Of a stretch of 8,959 bases of DNA, positions 4,307-8,959 are shown one piece after another (positions within the stretch are counted from its first letter, which is position 1; every line of letters begins with the position of its first letter). This stretch comes from an uncultured bacterium. Lineage in GTDB: Bacteria > Planctomycetota > UBA1135 > GCA-002686595. Under the pieces are notes generated by a model. That model was not told the DNA's origin. It did no database searches and worked only from the letters and a program-made list of their open reading frames with translations. The position numbers were made by a program, and so were the translations under genes. The stretch lies in contig CADEGS010000156.1 of NCBI GenBank assembly GCA_902826945.1, forward strand, positions 1,805 to 10,763, written 5' to 3'.

Positions 4307-6991
4307 ATGCAACGCTCCGGAGGTCTCGATCCGCGCGAGCTCGAGGCGCACCGCCCGTGGCTGCGCCGGCTGGCGCTCGCGATCCTGCGCGACGCCGAGC
4401 AGGCCGACGACTGCGTGCAGGACGTGTTCCTGACCGCGCTCGCGCGCGCGCCGGCGCCGCGCGCCTCGCTGCGCGGGTGGCTCGCGCGCGTGCTCGTGAA
4501 CCGCGCGCGCCGCGCGCTCGACCGCGAGTCCCTGCGCCGCCACCACGAGGCGGCCGCGCTGGAGGAGCGCCTGCGCGCGGGATCCGCCGCGCGCGCCGAC
4601 CCGCTCGAGCTGCGCGAGCTCTACGCCGAGCTGCACGCGAGCGTGCTCGCGCTCGCGCCGCGCCAGCGCGACGCCGTGCGCCTGCGCCACGGCCAGGGCC
4701 TGACGCCGCGCCAGATCGCCGAGCGCCTGCGCGTGCCGACGAAGACCGTGGACTCGTGGCTGCAGCGCGGCCACCGCGAGCTGCGCCGGCGCCTCGAGCG
4801 CCGCTACGGCAGCGCGCAGGGCTGGCAGGCGCTGGCGGCGGCGCTCGTGCGCGGCGAGATCCGCGCCGGTGGCGCACCGGATGCGGCGACGAGCGCATCG
4901 GGCCCCAGGCCCGCGCAGACAGGCGAGAGGCCGCGCGCCGAGCGCCCCTCGCGCGCGGACCGCTCGCCGTCGCATCCGCGCGCGGGCGCGTCCCGCGTCG
5001 TGGGTCCCGCGCGCTGGATCGGCGCCGCGGCGCTCGCGAGCGCCGGCCTCGTCGCGCTGCGCGCGCTCGCGCCCGAGCCGCTCGCGCTCGCCGCGCCGAT
5101 CGCCGCCGCGCTCGAGGACGCGTCCCCGGCGCAGGCGGTCGCGCTGGCGGCGCCCGCGCTCCCGCCCCCGGACGCGCGCGCCCCCTTCCGAGCGGCGCAG
5201 GAGGCGCGTCCGCCGCCCGGCGCGCCCGAGCTGTGGCGCGGGCGCGTGGTCGACGCCGAGGGCGCGCCGGTCGGCGGGATCGGGCTGCGCTTCGAGCCGC
5301 TGACCGAGCAGGAGGTGCTCCTGTTCGGCGACCGCGACGGCGCGGGCGCGGGCGAGCTGCTCGAGCGCGTCGGCCACGCCTTCACGCCGGAGCGCGCCGC
5401 CTCCGCGTCGGCCGTGCGCGCGCGCAGCGCCGGCGACGGGACGTTCGCGCTGGCGCTGCCCGCGGGGCCGGGCTGGCTGGCGGTCGACGATCCGGCGTGG
5501 GCGACGGTCACGACCGCCGTCGCGCTCGTGCGGCCGCCGATCGGGGACGCGCTCGTGCGCGTCGCTCCGGCGCGCGCCCTCGCCGGCCGCGTGCTGGACG
5601 CGCGCGGCGCGCCGCTGGCCTCGGCGCGCGTCGAGCTGCGCCTCCCCGAGCGCTTCCTCGCGCTCGGCTCGTGCGCGCCCTCCAGCCTGCCGCACGAGCC
5701 CGGCCTGTTCACCGACGAGGAGGGCCGCTTCGCGCTGGAGCGCGTGCCCGACGTGCCCGACGCGCGGCTGCGCGCGCACAAGAGCGGCTACCGGCCGTGC
5801 GAGCGCGCGCTCGCGGACGCGCCGGACGGCCTCGTGCTGGCGCTCGAGGCGCTGGACGCCGGGAGCGTGCTCGCCGGGCGCGCGCTCGACGCCGCGGGCG
5901 CGCCGCTCGCCGGAGCGTTCGTGTCGCTCGACTGGCGCGCCACCGCGATCAGCGACGCGCAGGGCCGCTTCCGGCTCCCGCTCCCGCCCGGCCCCGACGG
6001 CGCGAGCGAGCCGCGCGGGACGCTGCGCGCCGCGGCGCAGGGCTGGCTCCCGCTCGAGCGCGTCCTCGACGGCGCCCCCGCCGCGGGCGAGCTGGAGCTC
6101 GTCTTCGACGCGCCGGCGCTCGCGATCGCCGGCCTCGTGCTGCGCGCCGACGGCACGCCGCACGCGCACGCCGCGGTCTGGACGCCCGCGCCGAGCCTGC
6201 TCGGCCTGCCGCCCGACGACCGGCCGCCGGTCTTCGCCGAGCACGTGATGGCCGGCCTGCAGCCCGGCGGCTCGTTCGAGGCCACCGTCACCGACGCGGA
6301 CGGGCTCTACGTCCTGCGCGGCCTGGCCGACCGCGCCTACCCGCTGCGCGTCGCCGACCTCGACACGCGCGAGTGGCTCGAGTGCCCGCCGGTGCGCGCC
6401 GGGCGCGACGACGTGCTGCTCGAGCTCCCGCCCGAGGGCTGCTGGCCCGAGGTGGCGGGCACGGTCGTGGACCGCCGCGGTGCGCCGCTCCCGGAGGCGC
6501 GCGTGGCGCGCACCTACCCGCGCCTCGACGCGCCGCTGCCCGACGGCCGGCGCTGGCAGACGCGCTTCGCGGGCCAGCCGGTCGAGGTCGATCGCGAGGG
6601 GCGCTTCGCGCTGACCGACGTCGCGCGCCGCGGCGGCCTGCTGTCGGTGTTCGGGACGGGGCTCGTCACGCGCCACGTGGCGCTCGACGACCTGCGCGAT
6701 CCGCGCGCGCTGACGCTCGTCGTCGGGCGCTCCTGCCGCGTCGTGGTCGAGCGCGGCGCGCTCGCCTGCGACGGCTTCCGCTTCCTCTCGGCCGACGGCC
6801 GGCCCGTCGCGTTCCAGCTCGCGCGGGCCGGCAGCGCGGCGCTCGACGCGGGCGCGCTCGCGGGCGAGCGCTCGGGCGAGCTGCTGGTCGCGGACACCGC
6901 CGCGGAGCTCGTCTGGCTCGACGGCGCGCGCGCGGTCGCGCGCGTCGCGCTCGAGCTTTCCCCCGTCGACCTCAACCGACTGGCGCCCTGA
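4307..6991 (+). CDS. ECF sigma factor fused to carboxypeptidase-regulatory-like domains
   Basis: An 894-residue fusion. Residues about 13-75 are sigma-70 region 2 (LRRLALAILRDAEQADDCVQDVFL, then LRGWLARVLVNRARRALDR). Residues 104-166 are region 4 with a helix-turn-helix (GLTPRQIAERLRVPTKTVDSWLQRG, 131-155). A Pro/Arg/Ser-rich linker (about 185-230) leads to a weak hydrophobic helix (WIGAAALASAGLVAL, about 238-252), possibly a membrane segment. Five CarboxypepD_reg-like beta repeats follow, starting near 309, 425, 522, 607 and 716 (pattern xAGRVxDAxGAPLxxAxV, then DxxGRFxL). An intracellular sigma factor tethered to extracytoplasmic sensing domains is inferred; no separate anti-sigma gene is nearby. 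ECF factors with large C-terminal extensions are known in Planctomycetota. An in-frame TAA at 4286 fixes the start at ATG 4307. The HlyD gene follows after 9 bases, so it heads the exporter operon. Confidence 0.85.
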   Translation: MQRSGGLDPRELEAHRPWLRRLALAILRDAEQADDCVQDVFLTALARAPAPRASLRGWLARVLVNRARRALDRESLRRHHEAAALEERLRAGSAARADPLELRELYAELHASVLALAPRQRDAVRLRHGQGLTPRQIAERLRVPTKTVDSWLQRGHRELRRRLERRYGSAQGWQALAAALVRGEIRAGGAPDAATSASGPRPAQTGERPRAERPSRADRSPSHPRAGASRVVGPARWIGAAALASAGLVALRALAPEPLALAAPIAAALEDASPAQAVALAAPALPPPDARAPFRAAQEARPPPGAPELWRGRVVDAEGAPVGGIGLRFEPLTEQEVLLFGDRDGAGAGELLERVGHAFTPERAASASAVRARSAGDGTFALALPAGPGWLAVDDPAWATVTTAVALVRPPIGDALVRVAPARALAGRVLDARGAPLASARVELRLPERFLALGSCAPSSLPHEPGLFTDEEGRFALERVPDVPDARLRAHKSGYRPCERALADAPDGLVLALEALDAGSVLAGRALDAAGAPLAGAFVSLDWRATAISDAQGRFRLPLPPGPDGASEPRGTLRAAAQGWLPLERVLDGAPAAGELELVFDAPALAIAGLVLRADGTPHAHAAVWTPAPSLLGLPPDDRPPVFAEHVMAGLQPGGSFEATVTDADGLYVLRGLADRAYPLRVADLDTREWLECPPVRAGRDDVLLELPPEGCWPEVAGTVVDRRGAPLPEARVARTYPRLDAPLPDGRRWQTRFAGQPVEVDREGRFALTDVARRGGLLSVFGTGLVTRHVALDDLRDPRALTLVVGRSCRVVVERGALACDGFRFLSADGRPVAFQLARAGSAALDAGALAGERSGELLVADTAAELVWLDGARAVARVALELSPVDLNRLAP

Positions 6992-7000
6992 GGCTCTCCG

Positions 7001-8164
7001 ATGGCCACACCCTTCGCGCGCACGCTGCGCTCGATCCAGGAGGACGGCTTCGGCTTCGCGAGTGTGCTCGCGCTGGCCGGTCTGGGCGTGCTCGGCGGCT
7101 GGTGCGCGTGGCTGTGCGCGGCGCGCGTGGACGTCGTCGAGCGCTGCGCCGACGCGCGCGTCGTCGCGCGCGGGGCGCTGCACCCGCTCGAGAGCGCGGT
7201 GGCCGGCACGCTCGTCGCGTCGCGCCTGGAGCTCTCGCGCGCGGTGCGCGCGGGCGAGGTGCTGGTCGAGCTCGACGCCTCGGCGCTGGCGCTCGAGGCG
7301 GACGAGGAGCGCGCGCGCGCCGAGGCCGCCGCGGCGGAGCTCGGCGCGCTCGAGACGGCGCTCGCGCGCTCCGACGAGGCGGCGGCGCTGGCCCGCAGCG
7401 CGTCGCAGGCGGCCGCCGAGGAGCAGCGGCTCGAGGCGGCAGGCCGCGCGCTGGCGCTCTCGCTCGCGCGCGAGGAGGCGGCGCGGCTCGAGGCGCTGGC
7501 GCAGGACGGGATCGTCTCGGAGCTCGAGCTCGTGCGCGCGCGCGGCGCGGTCGAGAGCGCCTCGCTGGGCGTCGAGCTGCAGGCCGCGGCGGCCGAGCGC
7601 CGCCGGCGCGAGGAGGCGCGCGCGGGCGCCGAGCGCGACGCGGCGCGCGCGGAGCTCGAGCGCGAGCGCGAGCGCCAGCACGGCCTGGCCGCGGCGGCCC
7701 GCGCGCGCCTCGCGACGCTCGCGCACGCGATCGACGAGCGGCGCGTGCGCGCACCGCACGACGGCGTGGTGGCCGAGCGGCGCGAGCTCGCCGCGGGCGC
7801 GCGCGTCGAGGCCGGCGAGCGGCTGGGCGCGCTCGTCGCGGACGGCGCGCTGGGCGTCGTGGCCGAGCTCGCGCCGGCCGCCGCGCTCGGCCGCGTCGCC
7901 CCCGGGCAGAGCGGCACGCTGCGCCTCGACGGCTTCCCCTGGAGCCGCTTCGGCGCGCTCGACGTGCGCGTGGCGCGCGTCGGCGCCGAGCCGCGCGACG
8001 GCCGCGTCCAGCTCGAGCTCGACGTCGTGCGCGCGAGCCCGGCGATCCCGCTGCAGCACGGCCTGTCGGGCACGCTCGAGCTGGTCGTCGAGCGCGCCTC
8101 GCCGCTCGAGCTCCTGCTGCGCGCCGCCGGGCTGGCGGCCGGGGGCGGGGCGGGCGCGCCATGA
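7001..8164 (+). CDS. HlyD-family membrane fusion protein
   Basis: A 387-residue adaptor that should link an inner-membrane exporter to the outer layers of the envelope. A short cytoplasmic N-terminus precedes one membrane helix (about 17-41). The first half of a lipoyl-like domain (about 55-92, GALHPLESAVAGTLVASRL...GEVLVELD) is followed by a long Ala/Glu/Arg coiled-coil hairpin (about 95-248) with its turn at ALAQDGIVSELEL (166-178). RAPHDGVVAER (250-260) closes the lipoyl domain, and beta-barrel segments run to the C-terminus (SGTLELVVERASPLELLL). The order is that of HlyD/type I adaptors. GAGG (6990-6993), overlapping the upstream stop codon, lies 7 nt before the start, and the stop overlaps the next ATG as ATGA. 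It is thus tightly coupled on both sides. Partnership with the following C39 protein is strongly suggested by order and family. Confidence 0.88.
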   Translation: MATPFARTLRSIQEDGFGFASVLALAGLGVLGGWCAWLCAARVDVVERCADARVVARGALHPLESAVAGTLVASRLELSRAVRAGEVLVELDASALALEADEERARAEAAAAELGALETALARSDEAAALARSASQAAAEEQRLEAAGRALALSLAREEAARLEALAQDGIVSELELVRARGAVESASLGVELQAAAAERRRREEARAGAERDAARAELERERERQHGLAAAARARLATLAHAIDERRVRAPHDGVVAERRELAAGARVEAGERLGALVADGALGVVAELAPAAALGRVAPGQSGTLRLDGFPWSRFGALDVRVARVGAEPRDGRVQLELDVVRASPAIPLQHGLSGTLELVVERASPLELLLRAAGLAAGGGAGAP

Positions 8165-8959
8165 GCGGCGCGCGCGCCTGGCTCGCGCCGGAGGTCGTCC
8201 AGGGCTCGTCGATGGACTGCGGGCCGGCGGCGCTCGCCTGTCTGCTCGCCGGCTTCGGCATCCGCGCCAGCGCCGGACGGCTGCGCGAGGCTTGCCAGAC
8301 GGACGTCGACGGGACCTCGATCGACACGCTCGAGGAGGCGGCGCGCGCGCTCGGGCTCGAGGCGGAGCAGCTCCTCGTGCCGCTCGAGCACCTGCTCTCG
8401 CCCGAGGCGCGCGCGCTGCCCGCGCTGGTCGTCGTGCACCACGCCAGCGGCGCGCGCCACTTCGTCGTCGTCTGGCGGCGCGTCGGCGCCTGGCTGCAGG
8501 TGATGGACCCCTCGGTCGGGCGGCGCTGGATCCGCGCGCGACGCTTCCTCGAGCAGGTCTTCGCGCACCGCATGGAGGTTCCCGCGAGCACCTGGCTCGC
8601 GTGGTCGGCGCACCCGTTCCATCGCGCGCCGCTCGAGGCTCGGCTCGCGCGGCTCGGCGCCGGCCGCGCGGCGGCGCACGCGCGCGTCGAGGCCGCCCTC
8701 GCGCGCGGCGGGTGGCGCGAGCCGGCGGCGCTGCAGGCGAGCCTGGCGCTGGTCGAGCGCCTGCAGCGCGCCGGCGGCGTCGGGCACGGCGCGCGCGCGC
8801 TCGCGCTCCTGGACGGCCTGCTCGAGCGCGCGCGCGAGGGCGATCCCGCCGCGGCCGTGCCAGCGGCCTTCTGGCCCGCCCTGCCGGCCGGCCGCCGGGA
8901 GGAGGTCCGCCACCCCGCGCTCGTCGTGCGCCGCGCGGTCGCGGTGCGCGCCGTCGGTC
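8161..8959 (+). CDS. C39-peptidase bacteriocin-type ABC transporter, N-terminal part (3' end outside window)
   Basis: Translation from ATG 8161 stays open for 266 codons to the window edge. Residues 1 to about 140 form a peptidase C39 domain: VVQGSSMDCGPAALACLL supplies the oxyanion Gln14 and catalytic Cys20, HFVVVW supplies His100, and VMDPSVG supplies Asp116. All expected catalytic residues are present. Such domains cleave leader peptides at Gly-Gly or Gly-Ala sites and usually precede ABC transporter membrane and ATPase domains. Here residues about 145-266 are an Ala/Arg-rich linker with no membrane helix yet, so the ABC half must lie beyond the window, or the protein could be a stand-alone peptidase-type variant. 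The start overlaps the HlyD stop (ATGA), indicating coupling. The likely substrate is the graspetide precursor encoded about 4 kb upstream on the other strand; this is inference. Confidence 0.83.
   Translation, partial: MSGARAWLAPEVVQGSSMDCGPAALACLLAGFGIRASAGRLREACQTDVDGTSIDTLEEAARALGLEAEQLLVPLEHLLSPEARALPALVVVHHASGARHFVVVWRRVGAWLQVMDPSVGRRWIRARRFLEQVFAHRMEVPASTWLAWSAHPFHRAPLEARLARLGAGRAAAHARVEAALARGGWREPAALQASLALVERLQRAGGVGHGARALALLDGLLERAREGDPAAAVPAAFWPALPAGRREEVRHPALVVRRAVAVRAVG

Noticed and set aside
4194..4433. Small plus-strand open frame across the control region and sigma start
   Set aside because: Different frame from the sigma homology and no recognisable product; it spans the promoter region.
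3983..8059. A 1358-codon open frame on the minus strand
   Set aside because: It is antisense to the sigma fusion and HlyD genes and gives Arg/Ala-rich low-complexity sequence with no domains; extreme GC removes stop codons.
6514..8913. Long minus-strand open frames opposite the HlyD and C39 genes
   Set aside because: Shadow frames of real genes with catalytic and structural motifs on the plus strand; no ribosome binding site or domain.
1..8959. CRISPR arrays, tRNA, rRNA, insertion sequences or integrase sites
   Set aside because: I saw no regularly spaced repeats, cloverleaf or transposase-like sequence; without tools, short RNAs cannot be excluded.

Overview
The window comes from a bacterium with extremely GC-rich DNA. 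Sampled 60-base lines run at about 85% G+C in the right half, against roughly 58-70% in the first 600 bases. Third codon positions are almost all G or C, so long antisense ORFs are open by chance. I cannot place the organism by name. A sigma factor fused to carboxypeptidase-regulatory-like domains, with degenerate hopanoid-type proteins nearby, would fit a Planctomycetota- or Myxococcota-like lineage; this is inference.

Layout. (1) 14-589, minus: a secreted, cysteine-rich, glycine-repeat protein of clearly lower GC. (2) 747-1610, minus: a squalene/phytoene synthase-fold protein that has lost both aspartate-rich active-site motifs. (3) 1715-2805, plus: a c-type cytochrome lipoprotein (cytochrome c'-like) followed by a six-helix membrane protein related to the DUF2238/YjdF family, again with the family's polar signature residues missing. 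(4) 2771-4064, minus: a two-gene RiPP operon, with a 64-residue graspetide (omega-ester peptide, microviridin-like) precursor followed by its ATP-grasp macrocyclase. A perfect 13-bp stem-loop between them covers the ligase ribosome binding site. (5) 4065-4306: a divergent control region. (6) 4307-8959, plus: an ECF sigma factor fused through a possible membrane segment to five carboxypeptidase-regulatory-like domains, then a HlyD-type adaptor, then the N-terminal part of a C39-peptidase transporter that runs off the window.

The central hypothesis is that regions 4-6 form one divergent graspetide locus. The precursor (leader motif PFFAHLLEG) is cyclised by the single ATP-grasp ligase. It is exported, and its leader perhaps removed, by the HlyD/C39 system. 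Expression may be controlled by a membrane-tethered sigma factor whose sensing domains face outwards. The core has no lysine and carries two TYTP repeats, so it differs from the classical microviridin core. The precursor-ligase assignment is well supported by sequence motifs. The functional link to the sigma factor and exporter rests on proximity and gene order.
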